Positions 5,285-11,674 of a DNA stretch of 13,211 bases are shown in pieces; within the stretch, counting starts at the first letter, position 1; each line of letters begins with the position of its first letter. This DNA is from CAYVAR01 sp964449675 (GTDB taxonomy: Bacteria > Patescibacteriota > Microgenomatia > UBA10105 > UBA927): the NCBI GenBank assembly GCA_964449675.1, contig CAYVAR010000031.1, positions 1 to 13,211 of the forward strand. Reading direction: 5' to 3'. A model generated the notes under the pieces. The model was given only the letters and a program-made list of their open reading frames with translations, was not told where the DNA came from and searched no databases. The position numbers and the translations under genes are program-made.

Positions 5285-6991
5285 TTATCCTTTTACCAGG
5301 CTCTCGAGGAACTCTTGGTTGGTAGTTGTTTTTGAAAGTTTTTCTATAAGCATGGTGGTGCGTTCTTCTTCAGAAAGAAGGGAAAGCATATGACGGAGAG
5401 TCGTCACCTTTTTCATCGCCTCCTCACCTAAAAGAAGCTCATCGTGCCGGGTCCCTGAACGAGCAAGGTCAAGAGCGGGAAATATTCTCCGTTCTTGAAG
5501 TACACGCGAGAGATGAAGCTCCATGTTGCCTGTTCCTTTAAATTCTTCGTAGATGAGGTCATCCATACGGCTGCCCGTATCCACAAGCGCGGTACCAATG
5601 ACGGTCAGAGAGCCGCCGATACTGCCGTTCTCAGTTTTCCGTTTTCCGTTTTCGGTCACCAGTCTGTCGGTTTTCAGTGTGTCTGGTGACTGATCAACTG
5701 ATTGACTGCTTTCTGACAACTGAGAACTGACAACTGAGAACTGACTTGGTTCCACGCACCTCGCTGCCCCTAAGAATCGCTTCGCCGGATAAAGGGCAGC
5801 CGGATCAAAACCACCGGAAAGGGTCCTGCCTGAGGGATTGACGACGAGATTGTATGCACGAGCAAGACGGGTAATTGAGTCTAAAAGGATAACCACGTCT
5901 TTGCCCATTTCAACCAACCGCTTGGCGCGGTCGAGGCTAACTTCTGCAATCCTAGTTTGCTCTGCCGGTGATTCATCAAAGTTACTTGCAAGCACCTCTC
6001 CTTTGACGCTTCGACTTATGTCTGTGACTTCTTCCGGTCGCTCGCCTATGAGTGCTGCCATGAGGTGAACATCGGGGTAATTGGCAGCAATACCGGCTGC
6101 AAGTTCTTTAAGGATAGTCGTTTTGCCGGCTTTCGGCGGAGAAACAATAAGTCCGCGCTGTCCAAATCCGATAGGAGCAATAAGATCAATAATACGTGTT
6201 GAAAGAGTATTCTGGCTCGTTTCAAGTTTTAATTGCTTATTTGGGTAGACCGGAGTGAGGTCTTCAAACTTTGGCCGCTTTTCCATTTCCTCAGCTTTGT
6301 GTTCATTGATTTTTTCTACTTTTAATAGTCCCCAATACCGCTCATTGTCTTTTGGTGGCCTCGCTTGGCCTTCTACCATATCGCCATTTCGAAGCAAGAA
6401 TCTGCGTATCTGCGACTGGGATATATAGATATCGCGTTCGCTCGGGGTGAATTTTGGCCGGAGGAAGCCGTGACCTTCGGGCATTGTGTCTAAAATACCG
6501 CGGACTGTTTCTGTCGGTACATTGATGTCCTGAGTAAAGCTATCGCCATTATCCCGCCTGTATGACCCATTTGCTGACTCGCTATATCGAAACGGTCCCG
6601 CATCTCCAAAACTATCTCTCCCCCAATTTCCTCCCGGCCGGGACGGACTATCCGGATATCGATGGGGTCTATATGAAGAGCCTACTCCTCCAGATCTTCC
6701 AAAATCTCTTCGATCCGCCGGTCGTCTATAGCTACTGTTTCGAAAATACGTATGCACACCAGAAGCGTGTAAAGAATGAGCATCAGGGAGAGAAGTTCCA
6801 AGTACTTTCGGTGATACTTCTCCAGCCGACTGATTGCTTCCTGCTTGAGGCTTTGGGCTGACATCGCTTCCTTGCGGCTTGCCGACGACATCATCGATAG
6901 ACAGATCCGACGAAACCTCCTCCTTTTGCGGAGGTTTTTCTTCTGATAATTTCGATTGGGACGACTGCTTGCGTGTTGCACGGAATGCCAT
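5285..6991 (-). CDS. rho: Transcription termination factor Rho
   Basis: The protein is 568 residues, against about 420 for E. coli Rho. Residues 1-158 are low-complexity and Ser/Arg/Gly-rich. The RNA-binding cold-shock-like domain is at about 160-240. Walker A is PPKAGKTT (285-292) and Walker B is VVILLDSITRLARAY (366-380). The Q-loop region follows (PSGRTLSGG, 386-394) and the R-loop is VDTGSRMDD (470-478). The C-terminal EEFKGTGNMELHLSR is fully conserved. It should be the hexameric RNA helicase that ends transcription. The oddity is at residues 415-458. Between VE and GGSL, adjacent but for one residue in E. coli (VEEGGSL), lie 44 Ser/Thr/Gln/Lys-rich residues encoded largely by heptamer-repeat DNA. 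The frame is kept and all motifs are intact, so the protein is probably functional. The sequence just upstream of the ATG is also heptamer repeat. Confidence 0.95.
   Translation of the reverse strand: MAFRATRKQSSQSKLSEEKPPQKEEVSSDLSIDDVVGKPQGSDVSPKPQAGSNQSAGEVSPKVLGTSLPDAHSLHASGVHTYFRNSSYRRPADRRDFGRSGGVGSSYRPHRYPDSPSRPGGNWGRDSFGDAGPFRYSESANGSYRRDNGDSFTQDINVPTETVRGILDTMPEGHGFLRPKFTPSERDIYISQSQIRRFLLRNGDMVEGQARPPKDNERYWGLLKVEKINEHKAEEMEKRPKFEDLTPVYPNKQLKLETSQNTLSTRIIDLIAPIGFGQRGLIVSPPKAGKTTILKELAAGIAANYPDVHLMAALIGERPEEVTDISRSVKGEVLASNFDESPAEQTRIAEVSLDRAKRLVEMGKDVVILLDSITRLARAYNLVVNPSGRTLSGGFDPAALYPAKRFLGAARCVEPSQFSVVSSQLSESSQSVDQSPDTLKTDRLVTENGKRKTENGSIGGSLTVIGTALVDTGSRMDDLIYEEFKGTGNMELHLSRVLQERRIFPALDLARSGTRHDELLLGEEAMKKVTTLRHMLSLLSEEERTTMLIEKLSKTTTNQEFLESLVKG
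5618..5749. repeat. Heptamer-repeat insertion inside rho
   Basis: 132 bp (44 codons) interrupt the conserved core of rho. Four 7-bp units (GTTCTCA, GTTTTCC, GTTTTCC, GTTTTCG) fill 5627-5654, and five (TCTGACA, then alternating ACTGAGA and ACTGACA/T) fill 5712-5746. Between them lie GTCACCAG (5655-5662) and its inverted partner CTGGTGAC (5683-5690). The length is a multiple of three and has no in-frame stop on the rho strand. The boundaries are inferred by comparison with the conserved Rho sequence and may be off by one codon. Confidence 0.85.
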
Positions 6992-7047
6992 AGATTAGAG
7001 ATTAGAGATTAGAGATAAGATATAAGAGATAAGATATAAGAGATAAG
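6992..7047. repeat. Heptamer array abutting the rho start codon
   Basis: Eight consecutive 7-bp units in the plus sense: AGATTAG three times, then AGATAAG, ATATAAG, AGATAAG, ATATAAG, AGATAAG. The array touches the rho ATG (6989-6991), so the rho leader is made of repeat and has no Shine-Dalgarno. A run related to GATAAGAGATAAG is also found inside the coding region at 12690-12710. The rest of the gap to 7225 shows nothing clear apart from a short TCGCT-TAGCT-AGCGA hairpin (7073-7087). Confidence 0.85.
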
Positions 7048-7225
7048 AAAGATGCTAGACAATTATTGAGAATCGCTTAGCTAGCGAAAAATACCTTCAC
7101 AATCCTTTCATCTGCCGCTGGTAATTCATTTATCAAGGGAATTCATGAAAATACTAGGTCAAGAACAATGAGGAATCTTATCGTGTTTCGTGTTTGCTGT
7201 ATTAAACCACGATCTTTATAACCTG

Positions 7226-7299
7226 TCAACCCTTCAATTTTATCAAGGCTAGCCCTGAGCTCGTCGAAGGGTTGATCCTGAGCCTGTTGAACGGATCAA
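7226..7299. repeat. Cluster of REP-like inverted repeats
   Basis: TCAACCCTTC (7226-7235) pairs with GAAGGGTTGA (7266-7275). CCCTGAGCTCGTCGAAGGG (7253-7271) is the common CCTGAGCnnGTCGAAGG-type repeat, also seen in variant form at 5164-5179. TTGATCC (7272-7278) pairs with GGATCAA (7293-7299) around a further TGAGCCTGTTGAAC copy. The arms overlap, so alternative folds compete. This cluster lies upstream of the gene at 7348. Confidence 0.6.
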
Positions 7300-7329
7300 T
7301 ACCCCGCGTATTTTCAAAAAAGATTGGTG

Positions 7330-7338
7330 TGGTAAAAT
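7330..7338 (+). promoter_or_regulatory. Extended -10 promoter (TGGTAAAAT) of the NTase pair
   Basis: TGG followed by TAAAAT (7333-7338) ends 9 nt before the ATG at 7348. The box and spacing match those of the DUF5678 gene. The predicted leader is about 2-3 nt, and no Shine-Dalgarno precedes this gene. Confidence 0.5.
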
Positions 7339-7347
7339 AAAGCGTGT

Positions 7348-7533
7348 ATGGATCAAACGACCCTCCTTCGGCGTATGAGCGGAGAAGCGCGGCTTGAGCA
7401 GGCGTTCAAACTTTCGGACTTTGTCCGGAAGCTTGCTCTCAAAAATATCCGAGCCGGCAAAAAACTTACCAAGGCGAAGGCTATGCAAGAGCTTCGGAAA
7501 CGTATAGCGCTAGGAGAAAGCTATGCGCGCTAA
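7348..7533 (+). CDS. Small helical protein, candidate antitoxin/partner of the NTase
   Basis: The protein is 61 residues, basic and predicted helical: MSGEARLEQAFKLSDFVRKL, then ALKNIRAGKKLTKAKAMQEL. Small proteins of this type (MSxEeRLxxAFeLSdfvRel...) commonly precede genes for MNT/DUF6036-like nucleotidyltransferases; this is family recall, not a search result. It overlaps the next gene by 11 bp, which implies coupled translation. The likely role is regulator or antidote of the downstream NTase. Transcription probably starts at the -10 box at 7333-7338. Confidence 0.6.
   Translation: MDQTTLLRRMSGEARLEQAFKLSDFVRKLALKNIRAGKKLTKAKAMQELRKRIALGESYAR
7512..7516 (+). promoter_or_regulatory. Shine-Dalgarno AGGAG for the internal NTase gene
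   Basis: AGGAG is spaced 6 nt from ATG 7523 and lies inside the preceding ORF. It decides the start at 7523 over the ATG at 7538. It also contrasts with the lack of such sites before first genes in this window. Confidence 0.65.
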
Positions 7534-8104
7534 TCCGATGGGGCAACGTGATCTTCTCGTGATGGTCGCTACAGCACTAAACATGCATCGCGTCCCGTAC
7601 CTTTTATCCGGAAGCTTTGCGTCGTCGTATTATGGCTATCCGCGGGCCACCCATGACATCGATTTTGTTGTAGAAGTTGACCGCAAACAACTCAATCATC
7701 TCGCGCTAGCGCTAAAGAAGTTAGGAGAAGGATTTGTGTTGACAGCAAAGCAACTTGAACACGTTTCATCCCCGCAAATGGTCAATAGCTACCACGCCGA
7801 GACTGGCACGAAAGTAGATTTTTGGATCACGGGAGGAGAGGATTTTTCCGTAAAATATACACGCCGGAGGTTTATGACCGTCGGCAAGACCCGCATATCC
7901 ATGATCGCGCCGGAGGATCTGATTCTCACGAAGCTTACTTGGTGCAAGGATATTCGTAGTGAGCGGCACCTGGGCGACTGCGTGAGTATCTGGCTTGTAC
8001 AGAAACGGAAGCTTGATATCGCGTATCTGAAAAAAAGTGCAAAGGAACTGGGTGTTGTCGATCTTTTCCTTCAAGTGACCACTCCCCACGTTAAAGAAAC
8101 CTAA
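7523..8104 (+). CDS. Nucleotidyltransferase (MNT/AbiEii/DUF6036-like), candidate toxin
   Basis: The protein is 193 residues. The fold signature is LLSGSFASSYYGYPRATHDI (28-47 region), with Gly30-Ser31 and the metal pair Asp45 and Asp47 (HDIDFVV). Asp99 (KVDFW) is a good third carboxylate. IAPEDLILTKLTW (128-140) is a typical downstream motif of AbiEii/DUF6036-like enzymes. All the expected catalytic residues are present, so it should be active, probably moving a nucleotide onto RNA or protein. Paired with the overlapping 61-residue ORF it looks like a toxin-antitoxin or phage-defence module. Its end overlaps the converging gene at 8101 by 4 bp, leaving no room for a terminator. It resembles the NTase half of the 310-1842 protein only in the active-site pattern. 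Confidence 0.8.
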   Translation: MRANPMGQRDLLVMVATALNMHRVPYLLSGSFASSYYGYPRATHDIDFVVEVDRKQLNHLALALKKLGEGFVLTAKQLEHVSSPQMVNSYHAETGTKVDFWITGGEDFSVKYTRRRFMTVGKTRISMIAPEDLILTKLTWCKDIRSERHLGDCVSIWLVQKRKLDIAYLKKSAKELGVVDLFLQVTTPHVKET

Positions 8105-8445
8105 TCTATTGCCTGGGGCGTAATATTTTCAATCAACCCATCGGCAGCTGCAGAAAATTGATATACTTGCTCTTCTCGACGAACGGACATGCTCTCTTTA
8201 GCTTTATCAAACAAGTACCCACTAAATACACCAGCAAGACTATCAGCTATAACAGCGGGCCAAAAGAGAGGAAAAGAGAACGCCACGCCAACCGCTAGAC
8301 CAGAAGCAACTGCAAGCATTGCTTCACCTGGAGCTATGTGAATCCGGGAAGGATCCACTTTCTTTCCTGTTTCATGGTCAATGACAACGTGATCGTCACT
8401 GAGATCGTGTAATTCACGAGTGAAAGGATTTTGTTCTGGACCCAT
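8101..8445 (-). CDS. Small membrane protein of unknown function
   Basis: The protein is 114 residues from ATG 8445. A start 17 codons upstream (8496) is open, but a TGCTATAAT promoter box lies inside that extension, so 8445 is preferred. The N-terminal part is acidic and polar. About 40-80 is a Gly/Ala-rich hydrophobic stretch (MLAVASGLAVGVAFSFPLFW, then a second segment) that may form one or two membrane helices with glycine-zipper spacing. The C-terminus is polar. No family is recognised. It converges on the NTase gene with a 4-bp stop overlap. Confidence 0.55.
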   Translation of the reverse strand: MGPEQNPFTRELHDLSDDHVVIDHETGKKVDPSRIHIAPGEAMLAVASGLAVGVAFSFPLFWPAVIADSLAGVFSGYLFDKAKESMSVRREEQVYQFSAAADGLIENITPQAID

Positions 8446-8455
8446 AGTACAGGCA

Positions 8456-8464
8456 ATTATAGCA
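8456..8464 (-). promoter_or_regulatory. Extended -10 promoter (TGCTATAAT)
   Basis: On the minus strand TGC plus TATAAT (8456-8461) ends 10 nt before ATG 8445. It is a perfect extended -10 element and sets the start of the small membrane protein. Confidence 0.6.
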
Positions 8465-8484
8465 CTTTCACCTTTAATCAGGGC

Positions 8485-8686
8485 GTAACCATTCACGAGT
8501 TGACAAAGCTTTTTATTGTTTTACCCGCCAGCCGGCGCGGAAACAGTCTCTCCCTACGTGTCTAATACCTTTACTCCACCAACGCTCACTCATGGATAAA
8601 ATAAACCACGTGGTTTATTTTGTCCATGTTGCCACGGGTAACCATTCAGGATGTACCGGTGATATTGCTAACTCGTGAATGGCTAC
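8485..8686. repeat. Palindrome-rich intergenic element
   Basis: GTAACCATTCACGAGTT (8485-8501) recurs inverted as AACTCGTGAATGGCTAC (8670-8686, one mismatch), and its first 11 bases recur directly at 8638-8648. Between them, 8591-8628 is a loopless palindrome of two 19-base arms with one mismatch, centred on CCACGTGG; its inner 24 bp are perfectly symmetric. The block contains no gene and begins inside the unused N-terminal extension of the 8101-8445 ORF. The remaining 8687-8716 has nothing notable before the promoter of the next gene. It could be a small non-autonomous mobile element or a dimeric-regulator site. Confidence 0.6.
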
Positions 8687-8716
8687 ATCAGGGCTCCTTG
8701 CTTCTTATTGTTTTTA

Positions 8717-8725
8717 TGCTATAGT
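8717..8725 (+). promoter_or_regulatory. Extended -10 promoter (TGCTATAGT)
   Basis: TGC plus TATAGT lies about 42 nt before ATG 8768. It is the same type as the TGCTATAAT at 8456-8464 on the other strand. The predicted leader is about 35 nt, without a clear Shine-Dalgarno. Confidence 0.45.
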
Positions 8726-8767
8726 GAAGCTCAAAATATAACATAATAGGTATTAGTATATATAAGT

Positions 8768-10378
8768 ATGTCATTACCAGCTGAACAAGAAAGGGGAAGA
8801 TACATAGAGACGCAATTCAGAGATAGCTGGCTTACTGAGGGTGTACCTTTACACATCGTTGACCAACTGGCAAGAAGTCAACCATTTTTAGAGCTGGCAG
8901 GACTGTGGGCATTACCAGCTTCTTTTAGACCAAGTGATTTGATTACGAAAGATAGTATCAGACCGCACGTCGTGGAGTATTTTGGGGCACACGATGAGGT
9001 TCTCCGCTACGTGGTAAAGCAAAAACTGTTAGAAGCAGCCACAAGAACTCACCCTACAGAGATTTTTGAGCTCCATGAATATCAGGGAGCTATAATCGAG
9101 CTCCATACTCGATTACTCTTGGACCTCTTAAACCATCGGGGAATGGACTACTCCATCGAAACGTTAGCTGAAATGTTTATACGCCCACCAGTGTGGGAAT
9201 TTCCGGAAGGCCTTCAGGAAAATTTTTTGGAAGCATTTGTGCAAGCAAAAAATGGAACACGATATAAAATCTTCTTACCGCATTTGAAAGAAAGGAGAAA
9301 ATGGAAGCCCGAGGACTGGGATCTGAACTTGTCTACCATGCATGAATTGACTTATGAAGACAGAACGTATATCAGAAATGAAATTGCAGCAAGAAGACAA
9401 CCCTATATTAATCTTAGCATTGGTCAAGCAGAACCAAATACGCCGCTGACTGCAAGGCCTGCTTTTGGTGTGAACTTAGCTACTCTTACGCCAGAAGAGA
9501 TCAACAAGCTCGCCCAGCACGGGTACTTCTGCGACCCAACCTGCCACCGATACCATGGGGATGTTGATATGTACAAATCACTCCAAGAACTTATTGCGCC
9601 TGTAGATGCAGCAGTAATTGGCGAAAGACTTCTTGAGAGATATAACATATGGGCGAAAACGAAAAAACGCAAAGAGAAGTTCCGAGTTTTGATACCTGCT
9701 CAAGCTGATGAAACAACTATTGCTGGTCTTCTGGATTACCTACAATCACATAATATCCATGAGCAAGAAATACACAATAACTTCTCGTTTGTCCTTGCAG
9801 ATCTCTGTGTCACGCCTCTTCTTCGTGTCTACGCAGAAGTTAAAAAGCGCAAGTTGCTAAAAATCGCCAATATCGTCTCTATGGACGTATTCAACTGGAA
9901 AAACGATGGAGAAACCTTTCACTTCATAGCTGCCGATCATTTCATCGATTTGTTCCCACCCGAAATACAAAAATTATTAATAGTATCGTTGACGAATTGT
10001 CTCACAGCAGACGGAGAATTGGTCCTGACGACTCGTTGTGGCATAAACCGCCCTATCAATGCACAGGATGTCATGAACGATTTTTACCATCGCACAGACG
10101 GACAAATCTCTAGGTTATTAAAGAAGCTCAATACAAATCCATCAATCCAGGTTGCCCAAGCAATCTACGCCTTACTAGTCTATCGACAACTGCGAAAAGT
10201 CTATCCATTTACCAACTTATCTTCCCTAAATACAGCCCTTAGTACATTAGCAGGTTACGATGCTTTTGCCGCCGTAATCGGTAAAAACAAGGCGCGCATA
10301 ACAGTAAACAAAAACAGGATAACAGAGATAGACCCGTTACATGGTATTCGGACACTTTTTAGAGGCGCAACAGGATAA
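8768..10378 (+). CDS. Large protein with divergent methyltransferase-like C-terminal region
   Basis: The protein is 536 residues. Residues 305-425 have the alternating strand/helix look of a class I SAM-dependent methyltransferase: RVLIPA at the first strand, VLADLCVTPLLRVYAEVKKR (342-361) at motif II, then FHFIAADHFIDLFPPE (384-399) at motif IV, and DGELVLTTR (415-423) at the last core strands. The glycine-rich motif I is not recognisable, so SAM binding is uncertain. The N-terminal 300 residues match no family I know. They include a Cys/His cluster at 255-263 (Cys255, Cys259, His260, His263) that could bind zinc. There is no signal peptide. Function unknown; a nucleic-acid or small-molecule methyltransferase is a guess. 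It stands alone with its own promoter. Confidence 0.6.
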   Translation: MSLPAEQERGRYIETQFRDSWLTEGVPLHIVDQLARSQPFLELAGLWALPASFRPSDLITKDSIRPHVVEYFGAHDEVLRYVVKQKLLEAATRTHPTEIFELHEYQGAIIELHTRLLLDLLNHRGMDYSIETLAEMFIRPPVWEFPEGLQENFLEAFVQAKNGTRYKIFLPHLKERRKWKPEDWDLNLSTMHELTYEDRTYIRNEIAARRQPYINLSIGQAEPNTPLTARPAFGVNLATLTPEEINKLAQHGYFCDPTCHRYHGDVDMYKSLQELIAPVDAAVIGERLLERYNIWAKTKKRKEKFRVLIPAQADETTIAGLLDYLQSHNIHEQEIHNNFSFVLADLCVTPLLRVYAEVKKRKLLKIANIVSMDVFNWKNDGETFHFIAADHFIDLFPPEIQKLLIVSLTNCLTADGELVLTTRCGINRPINAQDVMNDFYHRTDGQISRLLKKLNTNPSIQVAQAIYALLVYRQLRKVYPFTNLSSLNTALSTLAGYDAFAAVIGKNKARITVNKNRITEIDPLHGIRTLFRGATG

Positions 10379-10480
10379 AGAAGGTAGCGATCCTAATCAA
10401 GGACTGATAAAAAATCCTTTATCGTCACATAGTGGTGGCCCACTTTTGATAACACGTGTTGCAGTTAATCCGAAGCTACT

Positions 10481-10524
10481 CCTCCTTCCCGCATTTCCTT
10501 AAACAGCCCGTCGTAGCCTATAGT
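10481..10524. repeat. Conserved intergenic block, copy 1
   Basis: GCATTTCCTTAAACAGCCCG, then TCGTAGCCTATAGTC, is nearly identical to 11616-11650. It sits upstream of the 10586 gene, as copy 2 sits upstream of the 11675 gene. Both plus-strand copies end in a -10-like TATA(G/A)T. Read on the minus strand both encode YDGLF(K/R)EMR(E)GG and reach a stop, differing by a synonymous CGG/CGA and an in-frame 3-bp gap. The block may be a shared promoter/operator, or the decayed 3' ends of related genes. The rest of the gap 10379-10480 has only short palindromes (GATAAA/TTTATC at about 10408-10425, AACACGTGTT at 10451-10460). Confidence 0.6.
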
Positions 10525-10557
10525 CCCTACCTAAAAGGGTCTAATTACCTTTTATTA

Positions 10558-10566
10558 TGATATAAT
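10558..10566 (+). promoter_or_regulatory. Extended -10 promoter (TGATATAAT)
   Basis: TGA plus TATAAT (10561-10566) lies 19 nt before ATG 10586, predicting a leader of about 13 nt. No Shine-Dalgarno is seen. Confidence 0.55.
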
Positions 10567-10585
10567 TTATCATCTTAACATAACC

Positions 10586-11599
10586 ATGAGCGAAAATCTT
10601 GTTACAAGTTATATTCCTTTCGAAGATGTATTAGGTAGTTTAGAAAGAGGCGAACCTTTATTCTTAGAGGTATGGCGATCAGGAGAAAATGCTGTTTTAC
10701 CTAACAGTATGTTTGATGCAGCAAGAGATTATGCAGGTAGAATAGTAGCAGAATTATTCAAAAACAAGGGTGCTTTTTATATACACACTCCTGGTCACAT
10801 AATAAATCCATACCAAGATGATCCTGGATGTCACCTAGTTGCTGTAGGCACAAATGGATTTGAAGGAGCTTATATTACCAAGCATAATGGGTGTTTTCCA
10901 AGCTCCACTGGCAATCTCGCAGTGATTGCAGAACTTTTTGCGAACCGTCTATTTTTAGAGACTTTTTGGCCTACATTACGAGAAAAAGGACCTGATTTTC
11001 AGGATGACATACACAGTGCATATTGGGAGGCATACTTTAATCATATTAATTCAAGGAAAAAGCAACTTGAAAGTGGTCGCTCCGATGATATATTCCCCTT
11101 TCTAGGGTGGATAGCATTTAATAAAAGTAATGATCTAAGATTGGCCGGTGACGCGGGAAGAATATTAGATGTACTTTTAGGTGATTTTGTAGTGAAAAGT
11201 TCGCAAGTTACTCTTTCGCCAGATCTGTTCAGATATTTATATTACTTTGGTAAACCGGAGGCAACTCCAATTTCAGGTAAAGAATATAAGCCAACAACGA
11301 GACTATTAGGTCATGATGCCACAAATGATTCGCTAACGGTTTTTAGGTTAGACGCGTTGGGAAAATCAGAGGTGTTGAGTAGTGCTACAACAGGTGCTCC
11401 AATTACAATGCTCCTTCTTATCCCTAATAACGTACATAGTATTCTTGTAACGGATCCATATAGTAGAAACGTGGAACACATTGCTCTCGATCTTCTATCT
11501 GGCCAAACATCAAATCCATTAACATTCTTAAGTACGAACGCACATGTTACATTAGAAGATCTGCATATTATGCAGGCAAATCTTAAACTTTCTGGTTAG
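10586..11599 (+). CDS. Protein of unknown function
   Basis: The protein is 337 residues, soluble, with no signal peptide or membrane helix. I recognise no family. Visible features are a His/Cys-containing N-terminal third (FYIHTPGHI near 64-72, GCHLVAVGTNGFEGAYITKH near 81-100), an aromatic middle part (HSAYWEAYFNHIN, about 143-155) and a beta-rich C-terminal region (TTGAPITMLLLIPNNVHSIL). The start is supported by a perfect extended -10 element. Codon use is more AT-rich than in rho or the peptidase, similar to the gene at 310-1842, which hints at accessory or transferred origin. It shares an upstream block with the broken gene that follows. Confidence 0.6.
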   Translation: MSENLVTSYIPFEDVLGSLERGEPLFLEVWRSGENAVLPNSMFDAARDYAGRIVAELFKNKGAFYIHTPGHIINPYQDDPGCHLVAVGTNGFEGAYITKHNGCFPSSTGNLAVIAELFANRLFLETFWPTLREKGPDFQDDIHSAYWEAYFNHINSRKKQLESGRSDDIFPFLGWIAFNKSNDLRLAGDAGRILDVLLGDFVVKSSQVTLSPDLFRYLYYFGKPEATPISGKEYKPTTRLLGHDATNDSLTVFRLDALGKSEVLSSATTGAPITMLLLIPNNVHSILVTDPYSRNVEHIALDLLSGQTSNPLTFLSTNAHVTLEDLHIMQANLKLSG

Positions 11600-11615
11600 T
11601 TTTCCTTTCCTCCTC

Positions 11616-11650
11616 GCATTTCTCTAAACAGCCCGTCGTAGCGTATAATC
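11616..11650. repeat. Conserved intergenic block, copy 2
   Basis: GCATTTCTCTAAACAGCCCG, then TCGTAGCGTATAATC, matches 10491-10525 with only a few changes. It starts 17 nt after the stop of the 10586 gene and ends with TATAAT (11644-11649), 25 nt before the ATG at 11675, so here it probably contains the -10 box of the next gene. Confidence 0.6.
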
Positions 11651-11674
11651 TCTGATTATCTTTCTAAAACACGT

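Noticed and set aside
5618..5749. Intein or extra domain in Rho
   Set aside because: 44 residues is too short, splice-site Cys/Ser...His-Asn motifs are absent, and the DNA is heptamer repeat.
6562..6981. 99-codon ORFs on both strands over the N-terminal part of rho
   Set aside because: They overlap the low-complexity but in-frame Rho N-terminus, have no start signal, and their peptides show no family features. Low-complexity GC-rich coding DNA often leaves other frames open.
6992..7047. CRISPR array
   Set aside because: The unit is 7 bp without spacers and no cas gene is present; it is a tandem array.
8446..8496. 17-codon N-terminal extension of the small membrane protein
   Set aside because: A perfect TGCTATAAT promoter element lies inside it, and part of it belongs to the intergenic inverted repeat.
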